A DNA stretch of 64,000 nucleotides from Ostrinia nubilalis (lineage: Eukaryota > Arthropoda > Insecta > Lepidoptera > Crambidae), in NCBI RefSeq assembly GCF_963855985.1, contig NC_087118.1:10870501-10934500 (forward strand), in the 5' to 3' direction. Shown one piece after another: positions 22,062 through 33,240 of this stretch; the first letter of the stretch is position 1, and each line of letters begins with the position of its first letter. Both the position numbers and the translations under genes were made by a program. A model generated the notes under the pieces. That model was given only the letters and a program-made list of their open reading frames with translations, did no database searches and was not told the DNA's origin.

Positions 22062-22402
22062 TGTAGGTTTTTATCGTAACCTATTTTATAATCTTTTATA
22101 AACTCGTGTAAGTGTGCCTATTTAGTGTCTGTATAAGAATGTTTATTTATCTGACTCAAAGTTTACTAAAGTTGGTAAAGTGTGAGGATCCTAGCTATCC
22201 TGGGAGTTACTGCCACTGACCTTCAATGAAATACGAATATACCGAACAATAGAAACGCAATTTTATTTACTTAAATTTCCCAAAGCTAACACGTTTGCCC
22301 GAGCCGGTCAGTGCGCAGTAACTGGCCGACTCTTTGATTCATACGTCACACAAGCATTCAAAATCGCTGACATACACCTTTCATACTACATGTGTCCCTA
22401 CA
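22062..22402 (-). repeat. Gypsy A 3' LTR
   Basis: On the minus strand it starts TGTAGGGACACATG and ends AACCTACA. It has the same length as, and by eye the same sequence as, the 5' LTR. The TTGT duplication lies at 22058-22061. Confidence 0.95.
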
Positions 22403-22419
22403 CTATTCCCCCCAAATTT
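22403..22419 (-). other. Gypsy A polypurine tract
   Basis: The minus strand reads AAATTTGGGGGGAATAG immediately before the 3' LTR, the expected primer for plus-strand DNA synthesis. Confidence 0.8.
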
Positions 22420-22723
22420 TTCCAAACAAAAAATTTTCTTAAAACTAATTCTTAAAATATAACTTAATTGTACTCATTCTATCACACTGATCTTTCATTC
22501 ATCTCTCATACATTACATAGTTCTCCTTACATTCCAATTAACTTATTACAATGTATTATAGTGAACACACAATGAGGATCATTTCGATTTTTAGCTGTGA
22601 ATGCAGATTTATAGGTCTAAGAAATCCTTAATATACAGTCCAAAAATTTTTGTTCTACGACAAAAATTGACGAAGTTATGGCCAAATTACTAAAAAAGTT
22701 CACTGACCGCCCGGCGCGGGACC

Positions 22724-23725
22724 GATGACGTCACTATATCCGATCCGAACGCTGCCGGCGTACTGCGTGGATAGAAAATATTTTTTTCTAGCCAAACTAT
22801 CAGTTTTAGAGAAAAACTTGTTATGACATTTATTCATCAAAATAAAGTAAGCTATCGATAGGTAATTTTTTAAAATAGAAATTGTGAAAAATATCGCACA
22901 AAATCCATACGCTCATACGATTCAATGGAACGCGGAGACGCGATTAGGGTCTCCGCGGTGGTATATTTGGCGATTTATTCAAATAAAGTGTTCATAAGTG
23001 TTGTTAGAGTCATATCTTCGTCCAAGTAAAATATAAAAATGTATAAATATTAATTTATTTACTTCTAACAATAAGTACCTATAGCTGAGGCAGATACACT
23101 CTGCCTAGGCTACAAGACATTGCTATGAAGATCATTTCGATGTACACGCAATACCTACCTGTTATTTAGTTTTTCTGAGTTAAACCTACGTACCTACCTA
23201 TCTATTCGCCGTTCCCATGGGCGGGCCAGCTGCTCCCTCCTGGAAATCTATTTAATCTTAGCCTAGAAGCTGGGTATGTATGACTCCCCCGCCCCTCTCC
23301 TCTCCCCAGGTCATAAGCTGGGCATGACGTCCTCCTCGGCCAGAAGTCGGGTTTGATTTACCCCCCCCCCCCCCAGGCCAGAAACTCGGTATGACTTGAC
23401 CCCCCCCCCCCCCTAGGCCAGAAACTGGGTATTAGCACTCTCATATTATGTATTATTGTTCAATACAAACAATCATAAAGTTACACTCGCCCCAACCGCG
23501 TCTCCGCATTCCATCGAATCCTATAAAAAATGTGGTTTTTGGACATAGCGATACTTATTTTTCACAATTTTTATTTTTAAAAATTACTGGTCGATAGGTT
23601 ACTTTATTTTGATGAATAAATGTTATTAAAAGTTTTTTTCTACAACTGATAGTTTAGCTGGAAAAAAATATTTTCCATCCCAATAGTACGCCGGCTGCGC
23701 TCGATTCGGATATAGTGACGTCACA
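22724..23725. mobile_element. Foldback insertion in the 3' region of Gypsy A
   Basis: Positions 22724-22942 and 23497-23725 are inverted repeats of about 220 bp (TGACGTCACTATATCCGAT against ATCGGATATAGTGACGTCA in diverged form). Their inner ends carry CGCGGAGACGCG and CGCGTCTCCGC. The true ends may lie a little further out, near 22.6 and 23.77 kb. The insertion appears to cut the small membrane ORF. A C-rich minisatellite lies in its loop. Confidence 0.7.
23262..23436. repeat. C-rich minisatellite
   Basis: Four units of about 40-55 bp share GGCCAGAAACTGGGTATGAC followed by runs of 5 to 16 C residues. The runs at about 23360-23375 and 23401-23413 are likely to be unstable in length. Confidence 0.8.
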
Positions 23726-23976
23726 TGGCTGGCTACGTGTGGTTGCGAACGCTGCGGTGGTACCGCGTGGGCGGCCGCTGGAATTCCCAACGCATTATTC
23801 ACTTGCCTGTCTAACCATCTTCTAAATCGGTGACGATAATATTTCAACACTGCTCCAATTATGATTATTCCCAATAACACTGCTATTCCGATCATTATCA
23901 AATCATATTTATGCATATGATTTTCCACTACATTATTCTGAGCGATCACTACTTCCTTTGAATAACCTTTTCCCAT
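23626..23976 (-). CDS. Small membrane ORF in env position of Gypsy A
   Basis: The 116-codon frame starts MGKGYSKEVVIAQNN, which fits an N-myristoylation signal (Met-Gly with Ser at position 6). One strongly hydrophobic segment follows (YDLIMIGIAVLLGIIIIGAV, about residues 25-44), then a basic stretch (KYYRHRFRRWLDRQ). The layout predicts a small single-pass protein with an acylated N-terminus. From about residue 65 the frame enters the foldback insertion, so the natural C-terminus is lost. It lies between integrase and the 3' LTR, where env or accessory genes sit. I recall similar small ORFs in other invertebrate retroelements but can name no family. Function is unknown. Confidence 0.5.
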   Translation of the reverse strand: MGKGYSKEVVIAQNNVVENHMHKYDLIMIGIAVLLGIIIIGAVLKYYRHRFRRWLDRQVNNALGIPAAAHAVPPQRSQPHVASHVTSLYPNRAQPAYYWDGKYFFPAKLSVVEKNF

Positions 23977-24327
23977 TTTAATATAATAATAATTTACAAT
24001 GATTCTGTACTACTCTTTACACTTTCTTATTTAAAGTGAAAACAAATTTCTTAACAAAATAAGTTTAAAAATGTTCACTGCTATTTCATAACTTCTCCAA
24101 TATCGCTTACACTGATGTTTTGACTTACTGCGTACAAAGGTTGTTTACATGCTCAATGATTACTACTTAGTAACATTTACTTTGTTGACCTACTTTATAC
24201 TTACATTGAAACATAATAATACTTTAAAAATATGTTGCTGTCTATGTTAATAAGTTTGAAAAAAAATCAATTACTTACTTACATACATTCATATTTCTCT
24301 ACTGATTTCCATTTTTTTAATTTTTAA

Positions 24328-24687
24328 TTAACAATTTAAGAATCTTACTGGTGGCTTAATTTGCCGTCCACTTTTTGTTGTTCTATCGTTCACTAAAATA
24401 CTACTGGTTTTACATTCCTTATTCGATTCATCAGTATTTGACTCTTTATTAGCACGGGCGGTACATTTATCACTCTGATCTCGTTCATTAATATACTCAT
24501 TTAACAAAAATGCAGGCTTTAATCTATCAATGGATATGTTTATCATCCTATTTGGTAGTTGAATCTTATATACTTTATCGCTTCTATTTATAACTTTATA
24601 AGGTCCATCGTACGGTGGAACTAATGGTTTTCGCACCGCATCATTTCTAATAAAAACATATTCACATTTTTTAAATTCGTTATGCAC
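24328..24687 (-). pseudogene. Gypsy A pol C-terminus
   Basis: This frame of 119 codons encodes the integrase C-terminal region, with VPPYDGPYKVINRSDKVYKI and ISIDRLKPAFLLNEY, and the typical ending TTKSGRQIKPPVRFLNC. The 'YDGPYKV' and 'DRLKPA' blocks are standard for CsRn1-like Pol ends. It is displaced by a frameshift from the integrase core just upstream (near 24690). Confidence 0.85.
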
Positions 24688-25214
24688 AAATAATGTCCGG
24701 AGTTTCGTGACTTCTGCGGCACTGGTTTTAAATTATTAATGTTATACTTTAACTCTTCCAAAAATGCATTGTCATCACTAATTCGTTTATCTGACATTTC
24801 GTAAAAATCTCCAGGTAAACGAATTGTTTGACCGTAAACGTACTCCGCAGGACTCACGCCATTATCGCTTCTACCTACTGTGCGCAATCCTAATAAAATC
24901 GTTGGTAACTCGTTACACCATGACGAATTATCGGAAAGACGTGCCATTAAAGATTGTTTCATACTTCTATGGAAACGCTCTATGATCCCATTGCTCTGCG
25001 GGTGGTAGGGGCTACTACGGGACTTTTTTATACCCATTATTTTCAATAACTGTGTAAATAAATTACTTTTGAATTGTCTCCCCTGATCTGTTGTTACCTT
25101 GAAAAACGTACCAAATCTACAAATCCAATTTTCATAAAATATTTTTGCGACTATTTCCGCTGTTATCTCTGAAACTGGTATAACCTCTGGCCATCGTGTA
25201 AAACGATCTATCAT
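24621..25214 (-). pseudogene. Gypsy A integrase catalytic core
   Basis: The frame starts at MIDRFTRWPEVIPVSEI and contains the second catalytic Asp (VTTDQGRQFKSNLF) and catalytic Glu (SPYHPQSNGIIERFHRSMK). The first Asp lies in the preceding frame (HVHLDIV), separated by a small deletion near 25225-25260. Downstream the reading frame shifts again near 24690. The enzyme would insert the DNA copy in the nucleus, but this copy cannot make it. Confidence 0.88.
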
Positions 25215-25219
25215 AGTTA

Positions 25220-26506
25220 CTAAATATCTATGGCCATCCTTACATGGTGGTAACGGTCTACAATGTCTAAATGAACATGTGATAAACGTTCAGTAGTAGA
25301 AAATTGTTGAAGTTCCGATACCGTATGCCTATTTATCTTTGCCTTTTGACATTGTATACAAGTCTTTGCCCATTGTCCTACATCTTTATTTAATCCTGGC
25401 CAAAAGAATCGTTTCGCTACTAACTTTCGCGTTGCCCTTACCCCTGGGTGGCTTATGTTATGAATATTATTAAATACAGTTTTTCTAAAACTTTGAGGCA
25501 AGTATGGTCTACAACTTTTAGTTGAATTTTCACAATAAATCATTTCTCTACAATTTGGAATTACTATTTTTTTTAACGATATGTTTTTATTATTACTGTT
25601 CAAAACTTGCGTCAGTACAGAGTCACATTCTTGCGCTATCGCTAATTCCGCGTAATCTATTGCATCCGGTCCGTGTATTGTTTCTACACGCGACAGGGCG
25701 TCTGCAATATTGTTATCGTTACCTTTTATGTACTTAATATCCGTCGTGAATTCGCTAATAAATAATAACTGCCTTGTACGTCTTGGAGTTTCGCTGTTCG
25801 TTTCTACTTTATTGAATGCAAACTGTAAAGGTTTATGATCGGTAAAAATAGTAACTTGTTGTCCTTCAATTAAATGTCTAAAATGTTTTATAGCCAAAAA
25901 AATTGCTGTAAGTTCCCTATCATACGTTGAATATTTTTGCTGGGCTGTTGTAAACTTTTTTGAAAAGTATCCTAATGGGGTCCATGAATCATTTTCCCAT
26001 TGCTGTAATACCGCTCCCGCTGCTTTATCCGATGCGTCTGTCATAAGCGCTAACGGAATATTACATGCCGGGTGCGTTAACTTAACTGCGTTTTTAAGAC
26101 TCAATTTACACTGATCGAAAGCTTTAATTGTTTCGTCCGTCCATAATATTTTCCTTTTATCTTTTTTCTTACAATTTGTTAAAAATGCATTTAAAGGTGA
26201 CTGTATTTCCGCGGCTCTAGGTATATTTGGTCTATAAAAATTTATCATTCCCAGAAATCGTCTTAATTGGTCAATAGTTTCCGGTCGCGGAAATTCTGCT
26301 ATGGCTTTGATTCTATTATCAAGGGGTCTAATTCCGTTTGTTGAAACTTCATATCCTAAAAATTCAATAACTTCCTTGCCAAATTCACAGTTTTCTAAAT
26401 TTATTGTTATTCCAAATTCCGCAAAACGTTTAAAAACTTGTCGTAAATGTTCGTGGTGTTCTAAAATATTATCTGAGGCTATAATGACGTCATCAACAAA
26501 ATTAAA
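25220..26506 (-). pseudogene. Gypsy A reverse transcriptase end, RNase H, integrase N-terminus
   Basis: From the insertion at 26509 the frame resumes with the catalytic FVDDVIIAS and runs through the thumb (FLGMINFYRPNIPRAAEI). RNase H follows with LMTDASDKAAGAVLQQ, STYDRELTAIFLAIKHF and IFTDHKPLQFA. The HHCC zinc finger of integrase comes next (ISHPGVRATRKLVAKRF, CIQCQKAK). Homology continues in one frame for about 430 codons, although the first ATG within it is at 26248. It ends by frameshift just after the first catalytic Asp of integrase. Confidence 0.88.
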
Positions 26507-26508
26507 AA

Positions 26509-27493
26509 AATAAAACCGACTCCAAAAAACCTACACTGAAAAGTAGAAAAATAATTACTAATTACCTACTTATTTATTAGGACGAATTAATATTTATGTA
26601 GGTATACCATGAGTGATACTTCTGGAGTCGGTGCCAAGATTATGAAACATGTAAAGTTTGCCTGCACCGACTCCAAAAGTATCAATCATGGTATACCTAC
26701 ATAAATATTAATTCGTCCTAATAAATAAGTAGGTAATTAGTAATTATTTTTCTACTTTTCAGTGTAGGTTTTTTGGAGTCGGTTTTATTTTTTTTTATAA
26801 AATTTTACTTATTTCTTGCTTTTTAGTTAACTAATTATTACCTTGATGTTACCATTGAAGGTAGGCAGTACATTGAGACCATATTCTTCATGTCTACTGT
26901 AAAATAATATTCCCTACAAAATACAGGTTACCATATAGGAAACCTAAAAAGACCTTAAACCGTCAGCCCACCTTAAAAACATGAAAGAATACAACTGTTG
27001 GTCTATTTGTAACTATAATATTTAAAGAATTATCCTCCAACTCCTAAGCATTAAGGAGTTGTACCTACCATGACCAGTTCATCATGATGAGATGATGAAT
27101 ATCTGATGTAAACACTTGAATAACTTTAGAAACTATACTTATCTATTTAAAAGAATTATCTTCCAACTCCTAAGCATTAAGGAGTTTTACCTTCTATCAT
27201 CAGCTCATCAATATGAAATGATGATTTCCAGGAGCAAATACTTCAATAACTTAAGAAAAAGTTTGAAAAACGATATACGTGCCTATAAAATTTGAGGGTT
27301 GCCCTCGATTTCCCTAGGATCCCATCATCAGATCCTAACTTGGTGACAATGGGACCACCTCAGAAGTGTACCCTATCGAACAAAAAAAGAATTTTGAAAA
27401 TCGGTCCACAATTGACGGAGTAATCGGTGAACATACATAGAAAAAAAAAATACATACAGTCGAACATATAACCTCCTCCTTTTTTGAAGTCGG
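26509..27493. mobile_element. 985-bp insertion in Gypsy A reverse transcriptase
   Basis: The insertion separates the reverse transcriptase just before FVDD and is flanked by TTAAAAA (26502-26508, 27494-27500). Its left third is a near-perfect palindrome. The rest holds two direct copies of CTCCAACTCCTAAGCATTAA-type text, and its right end reads CTCCTCCTTTTTTGAAGTCGG. The left end also starts with an ACCGACT motif. 'AACCGACTTC' ends are frequent in lepidopteran repeats (from memory). No coding region is seen, and the superfamily is uncertain. Confidence 0.8.
26511..26787. repeat. Near-perfect palindrome, arms of about 119 bp
   Basis: AAAACCGACTCCAAAAAACC at the left end is mirrored by its complement at the right end, and pairing continues inward to about 26629/26668. 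The central 38 bp separates two short inverted GAGTCGGTGC / GCACCGACTC blocks. Confidence 0.9.
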
Positions 27494-27504
27494 TTAAAAA
27501 GGAA

Positions 27505-28218
27505 ATCTAAATCTTTCAAAACTTTTTTGCTCATGAATCGCTGAAAACTTTGACTTCCGTTACGTAGACCAAATGGAAGACGTAAAAATTCGAATAATCC
27601 TAAGGGACAAATTACTGCTGTTTTCTCTATATCTTCGGGTGCAATTTTTATAAAATGATAAGCTCTATTTATGTCTAATCGCGAGAAAATTTTCTTATTT
27701 GACAAAATATAAGTAAAATCGTGTAACCGGGGAACAGGATAACGATCCGGTTTGGTGATGGCATTTAAACGCCTATAATCTCCAACAGGTCGGATGTCCC
27801 CGTTTTTTTTACTAACAATATGTAATGGACTAGCCCACTCACTTTTTGATGGTCTGCATATGCCCATTTCCTGCATCAGCTTAAATTCCTCCTTTACTTT
27901 GTGATATCTGTCCGGTGGTAATGGCCTTGACCTCGCATGCACTGGTGGTCCTGAAACTTCGATATGATGATAAAAATCATTGCTAGATTGTGTATCCATA
28001 TTTTTAAATGAAATTGGTTTAGTAATTTCCGGAAATTCATTTAATAACTCCATAAAAGGATGACTACTATCAATTGTACTTAATGACGGTTCATCGTGAT
28101 TAATTATTTTGCCCAATGCTAATAAATTCGTCCTCTTATCAATAAGTTTGCGTGATTTTAAAACGACTAAAAGATTATGATGTTCCAAGAAATCCGCACC
28201 TAATATCGGTTGAGACAC
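27505..28218 (-). pseudogene. Gypsy A reverse transcriptase N-terminal half
   Basis: The frame holds the protease end (MSQPILGADFLEHHNLLVVL), the reverse transcriptase fingers (SEWASPLHIVSKKNGDIRPV) and palm motif A (FSRLDINRAYHFIKI), then LPFGLRNGSQSFQRFM. It meets the 985-bp insertion before the catalytic YVDD-type motif. The Asn-for-Val type change in 'DINRAYH' and the 'RNGSQSF' block may be decay. A frameshift near 28230 separates it from the protease active site. Confidence 0.85.
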
Positions 28219-28538
28219 GTCCGCGATAATAAAAGTCCACCTGTATCATATGGTCGACGTAACTTTAAGTTTACAATTAATGTTTTTGTACCATATGTTT
28301 TAATTTGACTATTATTGGCTGCATACAGCTTATAATCAGAACATGTTTCTGACAACTTTTGTTTTTTTGAAACAGGAATTACTGAAACATTGGCACCTGT
28401 ATCTACCAAAAATTGAAGTTTATTTTCTTGATCATATATGCAAAGGCGGTGATTACTACCTGGTACAAAATCGTCCGCCATCGTTTGCACCGATTTTAGT
28501 TTTCCGACGTCGTTGACGATGTTGATTTCCATGCACAC
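28200..28538 (-). pseudogene. Gypsy A aspartic protease
   Basis: The core LQFLVDTGANVSVIP has the D-T-G active site of retropepsins, about 40 residues into the frame. YGTKTLIVNLKLRRPY follows. The downstream half is in another frame (shift near 28230). The protease would cut the Gag-Pol precursor inside the particle. Confidence 0.85.
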
Positions 28539-29407
28539 GGCTTTTCACATCTGGTTGACCTTTCTCGAAAACGAAAATGGTACTTGCACAGCCAATCCGG
28601 GTCATTTGGTGTCCGTAATCTTGATCGAGATCTACCTCTGTATGGTGCATGACCACGTCCGAATCCTTGTCCACGTACTGTACTCCGGCGATGTTCTCGT
28701 ACTTCTTCTCTTAATGCTGCTACTTCCAGATTCAAATTATGCATTTGTGTTAAAATATCTCCTACTGGTATTTGGTTACTACTTGTAGATGGTGCACTGC
28801 TAACAGCTGCAACTTCACTTCCTTGAACGTTTTCTATAATTTTATCCACAATATTTGCCAAATTATCCAATGATTGGTCCTGACTAACCGTGAGTACTGC
28901 TCTGATGGATGTCAGAAGGCGAGCTAACCACAAGTTGTGCAGCGTTTGTTCTGATATTTGTGTGTTTCTACCCAAATCTCTCATTCTCCGTAATAATTGA
29001 GATGGTTTTTGTAAACCCAACTCCATTTCACTGACTAATTTCTGAAATTGTCGGCTTGCACTTTCCTCATAAACTTGTAGTAACCGTTCCTTAATCGCAT
29101 TGTATTTTCCCGTTGCTGGTGGTGAAAGCAAAATGTCGCTGACTTGCTGTAATGCATCACGACCTAATTTCGCCACAACCACGTTGAAATTACATTCATC
29201 CCCTTGTTTTTGCGGTCCCATTACACTTTCTACTTGCGCAAACAAAAGACGCGGCATTTTCGGCCAAAATTCCGGTAATCTAGCTTGGACACTGATCACT
29301 GCTAATTCTGTACTTGTTTCGGACGTACCTCCGATTTTGCTCGTTTTCGGTTCATCCGGTGGCGGTCGACTTTCCTCCATTTGTTTTCCGGCTGCTTGGA
29401 ACATCAT
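28496..29407 (-). CDS. gag: Gypsy A gag
   Basis: This intact frame of 303 codons encodes a capsid region (LPEFWPKMPRLLFAQVESVM near residue 45; SQLLRRMRDLGRN-type block near residue 140). A basic Arg-rich nucleocapsid follows, with a CX2HX9CX3C finger (CKYHFRFRERSTRCEKPC, about residues 275-292). That finger is the CsRn1/Kabuki signature. The start codon lies about 110 bp from the primer site. Its end overlaps the protease frame by 43 bp in another frame, so pol would need frameshifting. Gag assembles the cytoplasmic particle. Confidence 0.88.
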   Translation of the reverse strand: MMFQAAGKQMEESRPPPDEPKTSKIGGTSETSTELAVISVQARLPEFWPKMPRLLFAQVESVMGPQKQGDECNFNVVVAKLGRDALQQVSDILLSPPATGKYNAIKERLLQVYEESASRQFQKLVSEMELGLQKPSQLLRRMRDLGRNTQISEQTLHNLWLARLLTSIRAVLTVSQDQSLDNLANIVDKIIENVQGSEVAAVSSAPSTSSNQIPVGDILTQMHNLNLEVAALREEVREHRRSTVRGQGFGRGHAPYRGRSRSRLRTPNDPDWLCKYHFRFRERSTRCEKPCAWKSTSSTTSEN

Positions 29408-29500
29408 ACTCTACTATCACTTTCACTATAATTATAACTTTCACTTATAACTAACTGCGCAAACCTAATTAACCAGGACAGTTTAGAATGCTCACACTTT

Positions 29501-29517
29501 ATCGTCGGGGTCACCAA
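29501..29517 (-). other. Gypsy A primer binding site
   Basis: Directly after the 5' LTR the minus strand reads TTGGTGACCCCGACGAT. The TGGTGACCCC core fits the tryptophan tRNA primer reported for CsRn1/Kabuki elements (from memory). Confidence 0.75.
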
Positions 29518-29858
29518 TGTAGGTTTTTATCGTAACCTATTTTATAATCTTTTATAAACTCGTGTAAGTGTGCCTATTTAGTGTCTGTATAAGAATGTTT
29601 ATTTATCTGACTCAAAGTTTACTAAAGTTGGTAAAGTGTGAGGATCCTAGCTATCCTGGGAGTTACTGCCACTGACCTTCAATGAAATACGAATATACCG
29701 AACAATAGAAACGCAATTTTATTTACTTAAATTTCCCAAAGCTAACACGTTTGCCCGAGCCGGTCAGTGCGCAGTAACTGGCCGACTCTTTGATTCATAC
29801 GTCACACAAGCATTCAAAATCGCTGACATACACCTTTCATACTACATGTGTCCCTACA
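29518..29858 (-). repeat. Gypsy A 5' LTR
   Basis: This 341-bp LTR has the same sequence by eye as 22062-22402. The TTGT target duplication follows at 29859-29862. Confidence 0.95.
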
Positions 29859-29862
29859 TTGT

Positions 29863-30860
29863 TATTATTATTTGGTTTTATTTTTATTAAAATGATTACT
29901 AAGTAATTATATGACAATCAATATTCTACGACATATAAATATGACAAAAATAATAAATGGGTACTTCTCATTTACACTCAAATTTGATGGTCACACAGTA
30001 ATAGTTCATAAACGGTATAAGTTAGAACAATAACTTTGAAATCAGATGATAAAATATCTATTTAGCTACATACAAAATAAATTTTATCGTAATAGAAGCA
30101 AAAATAATACGAAAAAATCACATGAAACGATAAAAAACGGGGTCATTTTTCGCGTTCTCATCGTGTCACACCTTCGGTTGCAATGAAACATTTGGTTACT
30201 GCATTCACAATTTTCATTCAATTTGTGTGTATCATATACTAAAATCATCGTAATTAAATATACTTTCCACACAACAGTCAAAAAAATATCTTCTTATAAT
30301 TATTTTGAATTGAGAAAGCGAAATACGTTGGTCACACGATTTTAGGTACCTAAAATTTTGAGTAATAATACAAAATTGCCGTTAAACCGAACACCAGCAA
30401 CCAATCACAGCATTCTATTCGGTTAACGTCAGTCGCGCTTCGACCATTGGGGAGGTGAGATAGGTCGATCGTCCCTCCGCGAAAAAAATACGTAACTTTT
30501 TGTGATTATCCATAGACATACCGTCGCTTGTTTGAACAATATTTTCTACCTCTAAAATTTAAACAATTTAATTGAAACTTTGCCATTGAAAACTCAACAT
30601 GTTAGACTTATTTGTGTAGTATTCAACTTGAACCGTTAAATTCAAATTTAAGGATAATTCATAAAAAACTAAAATTTTCGTCACCTTCGTAGCATCACCT
30701 TCGTGGTGTTTTATACACGAAGGTGATTTTAGGCCACGAAAGTGATTTCTTGCTTTGGTTTATTTTAAAATATAGTGACTGGTATTTATGATTTTACAAT
30801 ATTTTAATAACTAATAAATTATACGTGGTTGGTAGAGATCAGTACATCAATAAATAAATA
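29863..30860. other. AT-rich region without a gene
   Basis: No supported gene. Near 30676-30755 short inverted and direct copies of CACCTTCGTGG / CCACGAAAGTG occur, and similar motifs lie at 32570 and 32720 (GCCACGAAGGTGAC). These may be ends of a decayed element enclosing 30861-32249. Confidence 0.35.
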
Positions 30861-32249
30861 AGGGCCTCGTATTTTTGTTGTCTGTCTGTATATGTGACTG
30901 TGTAGGTATCTGTTTGTAAGATAAATTTAATCTGAAGTTTGAGTTATAAAAGATTGGAATAAAAATTATTTTTTAAAACAAGCTTTTAAAGCGCTAAAAA
31001 GAATAAAATAAAATATAAATTGTTTCAAACCCATCAACTTATTACTTTACTCAATTTAAATGACTAAAAGCTAATCGCGAGATTTACTTGTGCAAATGAG
31101 GAGAGAGCAACCCACAGGTTGAAAAACACTGATCTAGGCCAACGTACTCTTTAAGACGAACGAAGGAAAGATATACCTGACATAAAATATATGTATCAAA
31201 ACGCAACAATTAACCTAGAAATTAGCACGGCGCTAAAGAAATATATTCAAAACTGCCACGCGGTCTCGTGCTAGATGGGCATCTTAAAGGCCACCTTCTA
31301 TCAACGGGAGCGCGTGGTAAGTAACTTGCTTCTGAATGTATGTAACTTCCTACTTTTTTATATTTTTAAACCGGCAGACAGTGGTGACTGAGTTTGTTGC
31401 GGCGCTTCTTCTCAGCACTTGCCAAATGTTTGTCTCGAAGCGCTGGTAGGGCAAAAAAAGAATGAGACATGTATAGGCTCCTTAAGAGCATTTGACGATT
31501 TGCAAGAACTAATTTAATTAGTCTAAACAAATAAAGATAATTTTGATTTTGATTTTGATTTTTGAATTAAATGAGCCCAAAGTCAACGGGGCTGTGTCGC
31601 TTTATTGCGGAGTTCCTATGGCCACCTTCCACTCCATCATCAGACTGGTTAACATATAAGTAGGATTGAAGTCATACTCGATGAGGTAGTGTCGCTTTAG
31701 TGCGGAGAATTCGTATGCCTACCTTTCAGCTCCATCATCAGACCCTAGTTATCATATGTGATTGAAGTGCTCGTCAATACGAATTACCAAACTTGACGAA
31801 GTTGTGTCGTTTTATTACGTAGTTATTATGGCTACCTTCCAGCTCCATCATTAGACCCTAGTTATCATTATAGGATTGAAGTTCTCGTCAATACGAACCA
31901 AATGAGCCCAAACTCGATGAGGTTGTGTCGTTTCAGTGCGGATTTCTTATGGCCACCTTCCGGCTTCATCATCAGACCCCGGTTACCATATAGGATGGAA
32001 GTTCTCATCAATGCAAATCAAATGAGCCCAAACTCTATGGGGTTATGTCGTTTTATTGCAGAGCTCCTATGGCTACCTTCCAGCTCCATGTCATCATAAT
32101 ATTGCATTGTCATCCGACTTACACATGCATGAAAAATTTCAGCTCAATGGGAAACCGGGAAGTTGGTCAATTTTAAGTTGCAAGATTTGCCTACACCAGA
32201 CATGTGAAAGTAAATAAAAGCTTGCAATAATAATAAAATACGAGGCCCT
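30861..32249. mobile_element. TIR element with internal tandem repeats
   Basis: AGGGCCTCGTATTTT at 30861 and its complement ending at 32249 form 15-bp terminal inverted repeats. No clear target duplication is seen. The left part has CTGT runs and AT-rich DNA; the right half is a tandem array. There is no coding region. The family is not assigned. Confidence 0.5.
31568..32092. repeat. Tandem repeat, about five units of 105-120 bp
   Basis: Each unit contains variants of AATGAGCCCAAACTCGATG, TGTGTCGTTTTATTGCGGAG, ATGGCCACCTTCCAGCTCC and ATCATCAGACCCTAGTTATC. Units start near 31568, 31665, 31785, 31898 and 32020. Such arrays sit inside many lepidopteran non-autonomous repeats (from memory). Confidence 0.85.
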
Positions 32250-33240
32250 CTGGCCAAAATAAAAAATATATTTTTGTTGAGGGACTGATAATCAGTAAGA
32301 GTTCTTTTTTATTGAGGTACTGATAATCCGTTTTTTGCTTCATTAGCAATTCAGAATGCCACCAGTGTCGCCCTTAAAACCAATTGCGTAGAATCTTGTA
32401 ACTTAGTAGATGAGTTAATCGGTAAAATTGTATCTTGTATTTAAGTAGGTACCTATTTATATTATGTTATTGCTATTTATCTATGAAAATAAGACAAAAT
32501 ATGTGTTATATAAACACTTAAGAGTCATTTACAGTAGTAAAGTTTGAAAAAAATATTGCTGTGAAATAAAGAATCACTTTCGTGGCATCAAAAAATTCAA
32601 AACGTTAAAGCTTCCAAACGAGACTCACTATTTGACTGATTTGCTGAGAATACAATCTTCACATCAAGCGCTACAATTTTTGTTTACAAAAAGTTGAAAT
32701 AAGTTAGAAATAAAATTCGCCACGAAGGTGACGATGAGAACCGTGGCGATGAGAAATACCCAATTAAACTACGAATATAAATAAAAGACAATTACGATAT
32801 ACATATTCCTACACTGCACTCTGGCCTGCCGGCTTACATTAAGAATACAACAAACTAAAACATTGATTATAAAGTAAAAGCTTAAAGGCACGTCACCCTG
32901 ATGTGAAGGATCAGTACCTCTATCATTATCGGGGGTCTCCATTGCCAATAGTGTCAAATAGTGGGTAGATTGGCGTGGGTAATCGGGCGAGGAAAATTAA
33001 ACGAACTTTCACCATTAAGTCCAAGCTATTTTAATAATCACCGAGATATTATTTCTATTACATTGCCGATATTAGAATTAATCGAAAATCACAGACACTC
33101 CACCGAACACGTAGCGTAGTTGCGCGATGCAAATCGATGTAACCGCTATGAAGGCTGCGCTCGACTGCGGGCGCGCGCCAGCGCTCGGTGTTGCGTCAGA
33201 GCGGGACGACTACCCCGCTCTAAAATAATCGATGCGCCGT
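32250..33240. other. Unassigned region; weak minus-strand first exon
   Basis: No firm gene. On the minus strand near 32945 an ATG begins METPDNDRGTDPSHQG, followed by possible donors (CAGG|GTGACG). CpG-rich DNA upstream (33140-33230) could be its promoter. This could be a host 5' exon, but no second exon was found. Confidence 0.2.

Larger units (their letters stand above)
22062..29858 (-). mobile_element. Complete but broken CsRn1-like Gypsy element (A)
   Basis: Two LTRs of 341 bp (22062-22402 and 29518-29858) look nearly identical and are flanked by the 4-bp duplication TTGT (22058-22061, 29859-29862). Between them, on the minus strand, are a primer site, gag, protease, reverse transcriptase, RNase H and integrase, the Gypsy order. 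Gag carries a CX2HX9CX3C finger in place of the usual CCHC, a mark of the CsRn1/Kabuki group. Frameshifts and a 985-bp insertion in the reverse transcriptase disable it. Near-identical LTRs suggest recent arrival despite the damage. Confidence 0.95.

Noticed and set aside
28513..28788. 91-codon plus-strand frame over Gypsy A gag
   Set aside because: Antisense shadow of gag; no independent support.
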